Assembly (NCBI GenBank): GCA_963578605.1
Contig: CAUZEA010000007.1
Span: 30,944 to 94,943 of the forward strand
DNA: 64,000 nt
Origin: JAKVCB01 sp963578605
GTDB lineage: Bacteria; Planctomycetota; Planctomycetia; Pirellulales; Lacipirellulaceae
Direction: 5' to 3'
Made by a program: the position numbers and the translations under genes. This document shows positions 53,462 to 61,987 of the stretch, piece after piece (the first letter of the stretch is position 1; each line of letters starts with the position of its first letter). The notes under the pieces are model-generated. The model saw only the letters and a program-made list of their open reading frames with translations. It had not been told where the DNA came from and did no database searches.

Positions 53462-54964
53462 ATGTCATATCGAATCGGGATCGGAAGAATCTGGCACGAG
53501 TCGAACAGTTTTTTTTCTGTGCGCACGAACCTCGAGGATTTCCAGTCATACCCGGGCGGTCTTGTCGTTGGTGAAGCGCTCCTCTGCCGGTCAGACCGAG
53601 CCGATGAAATCACGGGAATGCTCAAGGTCTTCAGCCGTAACGATCGGTTCGAACCGGTACCATTACTCGGCGCGTCCCTGGAGCCATCCGGTGCAATTGC
53701 TCAAGACTGTGTGGAGGCGCTAAGTGGCATGCTCCGCAGGCAACTGCAAACCGCGGGTGAGCTCGATGCGATCTGTTTCTCGTTGCATGGTGCTATGACG
53801 GGCGAAACCATTGCAGATTTAGATGGTTATTTCTTGCAAGTGATACGCGATGAGGTGGGGTCGGGTATCCCGATTGTCTGCTCGCTCGACTGCCATGCCA
53901 CGGTGACGCAAGAAATGGTTGAGCTCAGCACGGCGCTCATCGCCTACCGCACGCATCCGCACACCGATGTTGTAGAGACGGGGCAGCGCGCAGCAGAGAT
54001 CCTGATCGATGCGATCTCTGGAAAAACCAACCCGGTCACCCGCATGCAGAAAATTCCGTTGCTGCTGCTCGATCGGGGGACTGAGTCATCCCCCATAGAT
54101 CGATTGTTCGAGAAATTTATCGACTGGGACGATCTTGAAGGTGTTATCGCGTGTTCACTCTGTCCGGCGTATCCGTTACAGGACGTTCCGCAGCAGGGAT
54201 GGACAGCGATCGCGGTGACCGACAACGACGAAGAGCTCGCGCAACGTCTGGTGGCAGAACTGGCCAGCGAGGTGTGGGCGGCACGACACGAACTGCTGCC
54301 CGAACCAATGTTGCCACCGGTGGCCGCCTTGCAAAAGGCAATCCAAATGCCTGGCTTCCCAATCCTCGTAACCGACTCGGCCGACAACGTTGGCGCCGGG
54401 GCGCCGGGCGATACGACGGGCATCCTGGAGGCGGTGATGGAAACCTACCAGGCTGCCGACGGACTGGTGCTGGCCAATTTCCCTGATGCGCAGGTAACTG
54501 AGATTGCCGAGACCGGGCAGGTGGGCGAGACCATTACGATCGACGTCGCGGGAAAATTGGATATTCGTTACGGCCGTCCCGTGCCAGTAACCGCAGAAAT
54601 TCTTGCGATCACCGGTGGCGAGATCACCGACGATGGTAAATTCAGCGGCAACCCGACAATCGACGCCGGCGTAATTGTTTGCCTCGGGATCGACAACTTG
54701 CGGCTTGTGCTCTCGGAGCATGCTATCTGGGGTCCGCAGCCTTCTTTGTTTCGCAAGGTGGGAATTGATCCATTCGAGGCGAAGATCGTCGTAGTCAAGA
54801 GCGGGATCGGTTATAAAGTGACATACGGCTCGGTGGCCAAGGGAGTGCTCCACGCCGACTGTCCCGGGCCGGGTTCGCGGAATGTGGCGAACTTTGATTA
54901 TCAACACATACCCAGACCGATGTTTCCGCTCGACGGAGATGTCGCTACCCTTCACCTTCCATGA
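53462..54964 (+). CDS. M81 family metallopeptidase (MlrC-like), copy 1
   Basis: The 500-residue protein belongs to the M81/MlrC family, named after the microcystinase-cluster peptidase MlrC; most members act on unknown small substrates. Likely zinc ligands and conserved pieces are IWHESNSFFSVRT near the N-terminus, FSLHGAMTGETIADLDGYFL, CSLDCHATVTQEM and YRTHPHTDVVETG, plus VTDSADNVGAGAPGDTTGIL in the C-terminal domain. No signal peptide, so it is cytoplasmic. It follows the lyase gene by 27 bases and is followed by the DegT gene after 16 bases, an operon-like arrangement. A T8 run lies within its early codons. Confidence 0.9.
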   Translation: MSYRIGIGRIWHESNSFFSVRTNLEDFQSYPGGLVVGEALLCRSDRADEITGMLKVFSRNDRFEPVPLLGASLEPSGAIAQDCVEALSGMLRRQLQTAGELDAICFSLHGAMTGETIADLDGYFLQVIRDEVGSGIPIVCSLDCHATVTQEMVELSTALIAYRTHPHTDVVETGQRAAEILIDAISGKTNPVTRMQKIPLLLLDRGTESSPIDRLFEKFIDWDDLEGVIACSLCPAYPLQDVPQQGWTAIAVTDNDEELAQRLVAELASEVWAARHELLPEPMLPPVAALQKAIQMPGFPILVTDSADNVGAGAPGDTTGILEAVMETYQAADGLVLANFPDAQVTEIAETGQVGETITIDVAGKLDIRYGRPVPVTAEILAITGGEITDDGKFSGNPTIDAGVIVCLGIDNLRLVLSEHAIWGPQPSLFRKVGIDPFEAKIVVVKSGIGYKVTYGSVAKGVLHADCPGPGSRNVANFDYQHIPRPMFPLDGDVATLHLP

Positions 54965-54980
54965 AGCAAGAGAATGCCAA

Positions 54981-56276
54981 ATGCTGAATCCCATCGTGAC
55001 GACCGATCCGCTCCAGCTCGATGCCAGGGAGATATTCAGTCATTTGCCAGCGGGCCGCGTCGGTGAAGCAGACCGGCGTTACATGGACGAGGTGCTCGCA
55101 GCGGGGTTCGGTAATTTCGAGTCGGCAGGAATGCTTGAACGATTCGAGAGTGCATTTGCGGAAAAATTCGGCGTCGGCTACGGCATCTCCATGAACTCCG
55201 GATCGGGAACCTTGCTGAGCTGCCTGCTGGCGGCAGGCGTGGGACCGGGCGACGAGGTGATCTGTCCCGTGTATGGCATGCCAGCCGCGGCGTTTGCAAC
55301 CGTGAACGCGGGTGCCGTGCCGGTGCTGGCCGACTGTGATCCGGATACCTACAACATCGACCCGGACGATGTCGAGCGCCGCATTACGCCGCTCACCAGG
55401 GCCCTTGTCGTGATTTGCCACTTTGGCCTGCCGGTCGAGTTTGATGCCATCATGCGGCTGGCAAAACAGCACGATCTGACCGTGATCGAGGACGACGCCC
55501 AGTGTTTTCTTTCGCTCTACAAAGACAAGCCGGTTGGAACCATCGGGCACGCGGCCAGCTTCAGCTTTCAAGGGTCCAAGCACATGACCAGCGGGAGCGA
55601 CGGCGGAATTGTGATCACCGACGACGAAGCCTTCGGAACCCGCGTCCGCAAGGCAGCCGTCCATGGTTATCGGACCCTCACCGCGAAACCCGGATCCACC
55701 ATGATTCCACGCGACGAGCGCCAGGACTGGAGTTACCAGCGTTATGACAGCCTTGGTTACAATTTCCGCATGTCGGCGCCACAGGCTGCGCTTGGGCTGG
55801 GCCAGCTCGGGCGGCTCGATTACCTGGTCGCGGCGCGGCGCTACATCGCGGCCCGGTACGAACAGGTGATCCGTGGCGAAAAATGTGAGTGGCTCAGTAC
55901 ACCGGTCGTTCCTCCTGGCATGACCCATTCCTGTTATATTTATGCCAGTAAGCTCGACGAAAAAATACTGGGCGTCCAGTGGCGTGATTGGCGCAAGACC
56001 TTTATCGAGCAAGGGGGAGACGGATTGTACGGCAGTTGTCTGCCAACCCATCTCGAACCGATTTTCCAGACCATGACCTGGCACGGTGGAGTGGAGCGGG
56101 CCCCGCATTTCGATCCGCGTTACAAGGGCCAGGTCAAGGGTTATGCCCAGGGCGATTATCCCAACGTCGAATCTTTCTGGAAGCGTCTGAGTTGCTTCAA
56201 AACGGGTATGCAGAGCCTTGATGACGTCGAACGTCAGGTAGATGCGCTTGAAGCAGCCATCCGGGTTTATCAATGA
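54981..56276 (+). CDS. DegT/DnrJ/EryC1/StrS family aminotransferase
   Basis: This PLP enzyme family transfers amino groups to keto-sugars or related compounds. The ATG at 54981, 16 bases after the M81 stop, gives 431 residues. Landmarks are GISMNSGSGTLLSCLLAAGV (cofactor phosphate contacts), LTVIEDDAQCFLSLYKDKPV with the PLP-binding aspartate, and ASFSFQGSKHMTSGSDGGIV with the Schiff-base lysine. YRMSAPQAALGLGQL-like sequence (NFRMSAPQAALGLGQL) follows. Some members instead dehydrate or oxidise. Coupling with M81 and LarA-type genes suggests an amino compound rather than O-antigen synthesis. Confidence 0.9.
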   Translation: MLNPIVTTDPLQLDAREIFSHLPAGRVGEADRRYMDEVLAAGFGNFESAGMLERFESAFAEKFGVGYGISMNSGSGTLLSCLLAAGVGPGDEVICPVYGMPAAAFATVNAGAVPVLADCDPDTYNIDPDDVERRITPLTRALVVICHFGLPVEFDAIMRLAKQHDLTVIEDDAQCFLSLYKDKPVGTIGHAASFSFQGSKHMTSGSDGGIVITDDEAFGTRVRKAAVHGYRTLTAKPGSTMIPRDERQDWSYQRYDSLGYNFRMSAPQAALGLGQLGRLDYLVAARRYIAARYEQVIRGEKCEWLSTPVVPPGMTHSCYIYASKLDEKILGVQWRDWRKTFIEQGGDGLYGSCLPTHLEPIFQTMTWHGGVERAPHFDPRYKGQVKGYAQGDYPNVESFWKRLSCFKTGMQSLDDVERQVDALEAAIRVYQ

Positions 56277-56342
56277 GTCATCTTTCGTAGCCGCGCTTTC
56301 AGCGCTTGATCACGCATCCGTCGTAGTTGAAGAGGGCCTTTG

Positions 56343-57560
56343 CTAGCAAACCTGCAGCAGCTGCATGGTTGCACATTCAACGACACACGCTCGGCACGCG
56401 TTGCCATGCAGCTCGATCAAATGTTCTTTCGCTGCGTCCCATGTTTGGTACGATGCCGTCCCTGGGGGATAGTAGACCTGGATGTCATGCTTGTTAAGTC
56501 CAGGTGAAAAGACGACAAGCCGACGCCCTTTCATCATTTCGCAGGTTGGAGCAACATAACCAACCATGTCTTCTCCACCCATATAATGTAACACGGCGCC
56601 GTCGATGGCGGGTGTCGTGACGACAATGGTTCCCCCCTCCCGCACAATACACTCGTTGCCATAAAACGACACGTTGAGCGCCATCATCGACTGAGTAACG
56701 TCCAAGTCCTTGGGATAGGCATTCAGAATTGCCAGGTCGTATCCCCCCTCGGTGGGAGTGGCATACTGGCGCCTGGCCGATTTGCAGGCAGCAGAAAATA
56801 CGGCATCGGGATCTCCTGCGTAGATGTCGGCGATCCCACGACGGGCGGTCATGACCACGTTGACGGAAAAATCAATCTGGACACGTTGACCGATTTCCCG
56901 AATGTAACTTTGAAAATGATTGCCATCGAGGTGCCCCACGCCTGCATTAAACTCCGCGATCCGCTTGATATGGGTCTCGTGGAGTGCCTCGATGCCACTG
57001 AGTCCAACGGTAACCGTTTTGTAGCCTCCGCCAAACCCGGCAAAGTCATGCGGTGTGATACCCCCAATGCTGATTCGAAAATCACTCTCCAGGAACGTTG
57101 TGTTGATCGTTATCGGGATGCCTTTGCTGGTATGCCCGAGATCGGTCAGATTGTCGTACGGGTTGTGGTAGACGATCTTCAGGCGTGCTGCGAGTGATTC
57201 ACCAATTTTCTTTGCCACGTCGCCGCGGACAGGTGTCCGGTGTGCGCCAGCCGCGATGAACACGCTCACGTTTTCCTCGGGTACCCCAGCGACTGCTAAC
57301 TCGTCGATGATCAGTGGCAGAAACTCGTGGACCGGGGTGGGCCGGGCAATGTCGTCGACCGCAATAGCGATCCGTTTCTTTCCTCGGGCTGCTTCCCGGA
57401 GTCCACTTGATTCAAGTGGGTTGCTGATCCTGGAGTGGATCTCCTCGGACGGGAGCGGCTCGGATTTCATCCTCAGCTGGTCGACTTGCCAGGTGTCGGG
57501 CAGCGAAAGCTCGAAGGGCTCGTCACCAAACCAGGCTTTCCAGGGAACAGAAATGTGCAT
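56343..57560 (-). CDS. LarA-domain (lactate racemase N-terminal domain) protein
   Basis: The 405-residue product starts at ATG 57560, 8 bases after the stop of the upstream M81 gene. It contains the DUF2088/LarA catalytic domain: RIAIAVDDIARPTPVHEFLP, FIAAGAHRTPVRGDVAKKIG with the conserved histidine, and GGITPHDFAGFGGGYKTVTV. LarA enzymes racemise 2-hydroxy acids with a nickel-pincer nucleotide cofactor; the substrate of this relative is unknown. The cofactor genes larB, larC and larE are not in the window. It is convergent with the DegT gene. The last 40 residues contain several cysteines (CRACVVEC), which is unusual. Confidence 0.85.
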   Translation of the reverse strand: MHISVPWKAWFGDEPFELSLPDTWQVDQLRMKSEPLPSEEIHSRISNPLESSGLREAARGKKRIAIAVDDIARPTPVHEFLPLIIDELAVAGVPEENVSVFIAAGAHRTPVRGDVAKKIGESLAARLKIVYHNPYDNLTDLGHTSKGIPITINTTFLESDFRISIGGITPHDFAGFGGGYKTVTVGLSGIEALHETHIKRIAEFNAGVGHLDGNHFQSYIREIGQRVQIDFSVNVVMTARRGIADIYAGDPDAVFSAACKSARRQYATPTEGGYDLAILNAYPKDLDVTQSMMALNVSFYGNECIVREGGTIVVTTPAIDGAVLHYMGGEDMVGYVAPTCEMMKGRRLVVFSPGLNKHDIQVYYPPGTASYQTWDAAKEHLIELHGNACRACVVECATMQLLQVC

Positions 57561-57568
57561 GGGGGCTT

Positions 57569-59074
57569 CTAATGGCCGGAGGAGATAGAGTATTGGCAAG
57601 AACGATCAAATGGAAACATGGTTCTGTCGGCCCGGCGGTAGGGCAACATCGGAAACTTTTCCGGGCTCGCCCCGGTAGAGTCAACCATGAACATTTTTTC
57701 GGCAATGGAAGCATAAGCCGCTTTGTACATGATGGGTGACTTGACGACGACAATGTTCGCTTTTTCCGGTTGAAGCCCGACACAGCGGAACAGTTCGGGA
57801 TCGTGTGTCCAAACCCGGCGACTGGTTACCAGGATATACACCTGGCCGCATTGAATCACCACGCTTTTGCCAAGTAATACCTCAATGCCGGCGAAGGCCG
57901 CCCCTTGCTGAATCGTAAAGCTCGCTTCGCCGGCATAGATGATGCCGCCTTCGATGTTGACGGGTGAGTTAAACACACAGTCTATTTTTCCTCCGACGGG
58001 GGCCTGGATGGTTGCTCCCTCGCCAAGCGCGCATGCCTGCTCGGCAACGTCAGGATCGACCAGAGGTACCAAAGCGGGTCTCTGGAGATCTGCACCTAGC
58101 AAGTGTCGAAGGACAAATGTGGCGTCACCTGGCGATCCGGAACCAGTACCGTCGGCTGAATCGGCGAACACGCACAGGCTATCGGTATGACAGGCCATTT
58201 CAATCGCTTGCTTAATCGGTACCAGGTCGGACAAGAATTGATCTCGCTTGGACCAGAAAAGTTCAGACAACCGGCGGCAATCCCTGTTGGCTTTATCGTC
58301 GGCATCTGCCCCGGTGGTGGTGACGGTTACTGCGTTGCCGAGGCCTTCGATATCCAGCCAAGGTTGCACCGGAAATACGCCAGCGGCTAACACACCCGGA
58401 TCACGTTCGATTTCCCGAACGCAGTCCATGATCTCCTTGAGTGGACCGGCCGTGGTCATGGAATTCTCGGGCGGTATGACCATGGGTAGTTTGCGCATGG
58501 TGCAGGCGGTCGTGAGCTCTTCTGCCACGATTCTGCCGAGAATGGCTGCCGCTTTCTCTCCACAGGCACTCATGTCGGTGTGGGGATTGGTGTGGTACGG
58601 GACAATCGCGTTCACACTGCGGGCGATCTCCTCCGTGAGATTGCCATGCATGTCGAGCGTGGTGACGATCGGGATGGTTGGGCCAAGGTGTTCGCGGAGT
58701 CGCGTGAGAATTTGACCTTCGACGTCATCGCAGTCTTCGGCGACGAGTGCTCCATGGAGTGAGAGCAGTACTCCCGCAAAGGGACCGCCGGTGCCCACGG
58801 CTTCCAGGAGTTCGTCGAGCAGTTTATCTCTTGCTGCCGAGGAAAGCGGGCCCCTTGAAATTGCCCAGGCAGCAACCAGGGGAACTGGCAGCAGGCCAGC
58901 CTGGTGGCAACCCGTGAAAAAACCACCAATCTCGGTATTCGTATCGGCAAGCTGCTCAGCGATCTCTTTGCCACGCAAGAAATAGCCTTCCTTCTGGAAG
59001 GAGTCGAGGCATGTAGAGAGCGGCGAAAAGGTATTGGTCTCCTGCTTGATTTCAGCGATGGCAATGGGTTTCAA
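57569..59074 (-). CDS. M81 family metallopeptidase (MlrC-like), copy 2
   Basis: The 501-residue paralog of the gene at 53462 shares only the family motifs: AEIKQETNTFSPLSTCLDSF, LSLHGALVAEDCDDVEGQIL, TLDMHGNLTEE, PYHTNPHTDMSACGEKAA and FADSADGTGSGSPGDATFVL. The start is TTG at 59074, with GGGGAG about 10 bases upstream, and it overlaps the stop codon of the SDR remnant, which suggests former translational coupling. It is followed by the LarA-domain gene after 8 bases. Cytoplasmic; probably hydrolyses an amide or peptide bond in the compound handled by this cluster. Confidence 0.9.
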   Translation of the reverse strand: MKPIAIAEIKQETNTFSPLSTCLDSFQKEGYFLRGKEIAEQLADTNTEIGGFFTGCHQAGLLPVPLVAAWAISRGPLSSAARDKLLDELLEAVGTGGPFAGVLLSLHGALVAEDCDDVEGQILTRLREHLGPTIPIVTTLDMHGNLTEEIARSVNAIVPYHTNPHTDMSACGEKAAAILGRIVAEELTTACTMRKLPMVIPPENSMTTAGPLKEIMDCVREIERDPGVLAAGVFPVQPWLDIEGLGNAVTVTTTGADADDKANRDCRRLSELFWSKRDQFLSDLVPIKQAIEMACHTDSLCVFADSADGTGSGSPGDATFVLRHLLGADLQRPALVPLVDPDVAEQACALGEGATIQAPVGGKIDCVFNSPVNIEGGIIYAGEASFTIQQGAAFAGIEVLLGKSVVIQCGQVYILVTSRRVWTHDPELFRCVGLQPEKANIVVVKSPIMYKAAYASIAEKMFMVDSTGASPEKFPMLPYRRADRTMFPFDRSCQYSISSGH

Positions 59075-59300
59075 TGAAATGATCTCCCCTCGTCGATATC
59101 GATCGTTTGTCCCGTGATGAAACGTGCGGCTTCAGTGCAAAGATAAGCGGTGAGCCAGCCAATATCGGTGGCCTGCAGCCGACCCTCTACCAACTGGGCA
59201 GCGAGGATTTTCTGGCGGGAATTACCCCAACAGGTTGTCTCACCCAACGTTCTTTCCTGGTACCTCCGACACCCCAGTTTCTGTGGATGACTGTGGCGGC
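59071..59300 (-). pseudogene. C-terminal remnant of a short-chain dehydrogenase/reductase
   Basis: The reverse strand reads NSRQKILAAQLVEGRLQATD, IGWLTAYLCTEAARFITGQT and IDIDEGRSFH before TGA at 59071-59073. The D-I-G-W-L-x-x-Y-L ... R-F-I-T-G-Q-T-I-D-I-D pattern is the standard end of SDR enzymes. The N-terminal Rossmann motif and the YxxxK site are missing; sequence upstream of about 59290 is in other frames and then runs into the aminomutase-like gene. It is a truncated gene of about 60-70 codons. Confidence 0.7.
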
Positions 59301-59322
59301 TTTGCCGTGTAGTTCACCAAAA

Positions 59323-60474
59323 TCATGACCCAATCAAGCCTTCCCGCTTCATTTCCTTCAGAGTGTCCTCGATAACATTCAGGACCTCGTCCAGATCGTC
59401 TTTGGTGTGTTGGATCGAGAAACCATGGTGAATGGGCCCGCCACCATAGTCATGGAAATAGACCCCTCGGTCGAAGCACCTCTTGATGAATCGCAGCATG
59501 ACCTGTGGATCGTGACAAAAACAATCTTCGTAGCGCACTGCCGGTGTCTTGCGTCCGAAGATAATACTGAAACGAGGGCCATCGACCGGTACGATCATGT
59601 TCAGGTGATGCGACTCAATGATCCGATCGATCCCGCGCTGGAAATGCGCAGAGAGCTCTTCCAAGGTCTCGTAAAAATATGGTTTTTTTGTTTCTTTGAC
59701 GAATGCAAGTCCCGCCAAAATCGGCACCAGGTGGGCGTTGAACGTGCCACTGTGCTGGACGTTGCCAACGGGCTTGTAGAGATCCATGATTTCGGCCTTG
59801 CCACCAAATCCTGAGAGCGGCAGACCCCCGCCGAGCGACTTGCCGATAGTCGTTACATCGGGAGTGATCCCATATTCGGCTTGAGCGGTGAGGTGTCGGG
59901 TCTTGAAGACCGACTGAATTTCGTCAAAGAACAAGACAATCCCGGCCTCCTTGGTCCATTCGCGCATCAATCGCAGGTACTCTTCGTCGCATCGGATCGC
60001 TCCCCAGTTCCAGTTAACAGGTTCCAGGATCACCAGGGCCGCGTCGTCGCTGTGCCGGTCAATTGCCGTGCGAAGTGCTTCGGGATCGTTGTGTGGGACC
60101 GGTACAACAAGCCGGGCAAATTCCTCGGGGATGCCGGCCGACTCAATATATGGCCGATCGCGATTGTGCTCGAAATAGTCTTGCGGCGGATGTCCACCGA
60201 TGTAGACCATTTCGTGGTATCCGTGGAAATGGCCTTCAATTCGAATGATCTTGTTGCGGCCCGTAAAGGCACGACATGCACGGATCAGGTGCAGTGTGGT
60301 TTCCGACCCTGCGGAGCAAAAACGTACGCGATCGGCGCAAGGGACAGCTTCGCAAACAAGTCGCGCTAACTCTTCGTGGTAGGGTGTTTCAAAGACCGAG
60401 GCATAGCCCATCTGCATGGCGGTTTGCATCGCCTCATCGATGGCCATGGCCCAGCAGTGCTGCGCCGTGGCCAC
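59323..60474 (-). CDS. GSA-aminomutase-like PLP aminotransferase, main part (frameshifted)
   Basis: This class III PLP enzyme resembles glutamate-1-semialdehyde 2,1-aminomutase. The 383-residue frame has VRFCSAGSETTLHLIRACRA, IIRIEGHFHGYHEMVYIGG, GIVLFFDEIQSVFKT with the PLP-binding aspartate, and TTIGKSLGGGLPLSGFGGKA with the Schiff-base lysine. Family homology starts only at AIDEAMQTAMQMGYASVF (about 60447); the first nine residues are out-of-frame sequence. The N-terminal 65 residues are in the frame at 60434-60655. It is probably not HemL itself; in this context it may be an aminotransferase of unknown substrate. It ends just upstream of the SDR remnant. Confidence 0.85.
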   Translation of the reverse strand: MATAQHCWAMAIDEAMQTAMQMGYASVFETPYHEELARLVCEAVPCADRVRFCSAGSETTLHLIRACRAFTGRNKIIRIEGHFHGYHEMVYIGGHPPQDYFEHNRDRPYIESAGIPEEFARLVVPVPHNDPEALRTAIDRHSDDAALVILEPVNWNWGAIRCDEEYLRLMREWTKEAGIVLFFDEIQSVFKTRHLTAQAEYGITPDVTTIGKSLGGGLPLSGFGGKAEIMDLYKPVGNVQHSGTFNAHLVPILAGLAFVKETKKPYFYETLEELSAHFQRGIDRIIESHHLNMIVPVDGPRFSIIFGRKTPAVRYEDCFCHDPQVMLRFIKRCFDRGVYFHDYGGGPIHHGFSIQHTKDDLDEVLNVIEDTLKEMKREGLIGS

Positions 60475-60655
60475 AACACATGTCGATCAGTTCACGACCG
60501 TCGATGCTGGTGATTCGACTGCCCTGGGATTGCGACACAAACAGCGGGGTCCCCAGGGCCAGGTTGACACGGGTGGACGAGTTAACGCCACCGGGCAGGA
60601 CCTGTTTGGCCTTGGCTAAATGTTCTTCGATCGAAAGGGTGGTTGGCGTGGTCAT
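60434..60655 (-). pseudogene. GSA-aminomutase-like enzyme, N-terminal part
   Basis: From ATG 60655 the frame reads LSIEEHLAKAKQVLPGGVNS and SIDGRELIDMCCGHGAALLG, the normal start of class III aminotransferases (A-x-x-x-x-P-G-G-V-N-S), and stops at HGHR with TGA near 60434. The continuation is in the other frame, where homology restarts at AIDEAMQ. Comparison with the family pattern G-H-x-H-P-x-I suggests a small deletion next to the repeated GGCCAT sequence at the break. Together the parts would give about 440 residues, the usual size. Confidence 0.7.
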
Positions 60656-60957
60656 GGCAGGGTGGCTGGATACGCGGTCATTAGATCGAAAGTTCATGCG
60701 CAGTGTAGCACCGCGCAAACAGAAAAGTCCATGCCCAGCAGTTGGTAATTGGCGTTGGGGTGACATTGCTTTGCCGAGGCGCTGCATGTTTCGATCTACC
60801 CTTCGGACGACGTCTCTCATGCTGAGGAAAGGGCCGGTGTCGTAGACCGGCAATCACTGTACGATGAGCTGACATGGGGCATTTTTCCGGGTCATTCGGG
60901 GCGAGGGATAAGTGTCTCCAGCAATCACGATCAACATTCACGGGGGGTGAAACTACC
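60656..60957. other. Divergent intergenic region, nothing recognised
   Basis: The region separates the aminomutase-like gene from the isomerase gene. No promoter boxes were assigned. Its end has a GGGGGGTGA ribosome binding site for the isomerase gene. Confidence 0.4.
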
Positions 60958-61839
60958 ATGCCTCAATTGGCTGCTTTTCCGAAGGCATATTTGGACGGTC
61001 TTTGTATCGATGGTTCGATGACCCTCGATGCGTGGATCGAGATGTCGGCTGCGCTGGATGTGGACGGTTTGGAATTCTTTGGTGGGTTTCTCGATCTCCG
61101 CGACGAGCAGGTATGTGGTAGTTACCGCCACAAGGTGGAGGACCAGGGTCGGTCGATACCCATGTTTTGCTGCTCGCCCGATTTCACGAGCCCGGACCCT
61201 GATTTTCGCCAGCAGCAAATCGAGCAGGAGAAACGTTGGATCGACATGGCAGTTGACCTGGGGTGTGAATTTTGTCGAGTTCTGTCGGGACAGCGTCGTC
61301 CGGAGGTCTCGCGGGCTGACGGAATACGCTTCGCAGCCGAGTCGATCCAGGCATGCCTTCCATACGCTGCCGAACGTAATATCACGCTGGTGATTGAAAA
61401 CCATTACAAGGACAACTACTGGCAATATCCCGAGTTTGCCCAGCAAATGGACATTTTCTGCGAGTTGCTCGACTCTGTTGCGTCACCAACGCTAGGGGTG
61501 AATTACGATCCGAGTAACACGCTGTTGGCAGGCGAAGATCCACTGGAGTTGCTCACCCGTGTAAAAAGTCGCGTCGTGACCATGCATGCCAGTGACCGGT
61601 ACCTGTCAACGGGAACCGTGGAAGATCTCCGTCGTGAAGAGGACTGCCAGGGGTATGCCGAAAGGCTGCAGCATGGCGAAATCGGAAAAGGGCTGAACGA
61701 CTACGACGCAATTTTCTCGGTGCTTCGGGAGGTGGGATTCGACGGCTGGATCAGCATTGAAGATGGCGTGGATGGATTTGATCAACTTGAGCGGAGCGTC
61801 AATTTTCTCCGCGGGAAGATTGCGCAGTACTGGTCCTAG
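60958..61839 (+). CDS. Sugar phosphate isomerase/epimerase-like TIM-barrel protein
   Basis: The ATG at 60958 follows GGGGGGTGA and gives 293 residues without signal peptide. It belongs to the xylose-isomerase-like TIM-barrel superfamily. Likely metal ligands are the glutamate in ITLVIENHYKDNYWQYPEF, the aspartate in LGVNYDPSNTLLAG, the histidine in VVTMHASDRYLSTG, and the late glutamate in GWISIEDGVDGFDQL. Members isomerise or epimerise sugars, keto-sugars or inosose-type compounds. It is the only plus-strand gene in this end of the island. The Tat-exported relative at 33712 is only distantly similar. Confidence 0.87.
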   Translation: MPQLAAFPKAYLDGLCIDGSMTLDAWIEMSAALDVDGLEFFGGFLDLRDEQVCGSYRHKVEDQGRSIPMFCCSPDFTSPDPDFRQQQIEQEKRWIDMAVDLGCEFCRVLSGQRRPEVSRADGIRFAAESIQACLPYAAERNITLVIENHYKDNYWQYPEFAQQMDIFCELLDSVASPTLGVNYDPSNTLLAGEDPLELLTRVKSRVVTMHASDRYLSTGTVEDLRREEDCQGYAERLQHGEIGKGLNDYDAIFSVLREVGFDGWISIEDGVDGFDQLERSVNFLRGKIAQYWS

Positions 61840-61987
61840 CCGGCTAGTACAGGCCGCTACTGGTGGTTGCTCGAAGTTCCAGGATTCTACCGGAGATGTG
61901 TAGCGCTGTCCGGGCAGTGCGAACGACAACTAACCGCAAGCAGGATCGCATATCGTGCTGGTGGCAAACAGAAGGCAGACAACATTC

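Noticed and set aside
54945..56273. 442-codon minus-strand open frame
   Set aside because: It mirrors the DegT aminotransferase gene; no domain, and composition typical of antisense of GC-rich coding DNA.
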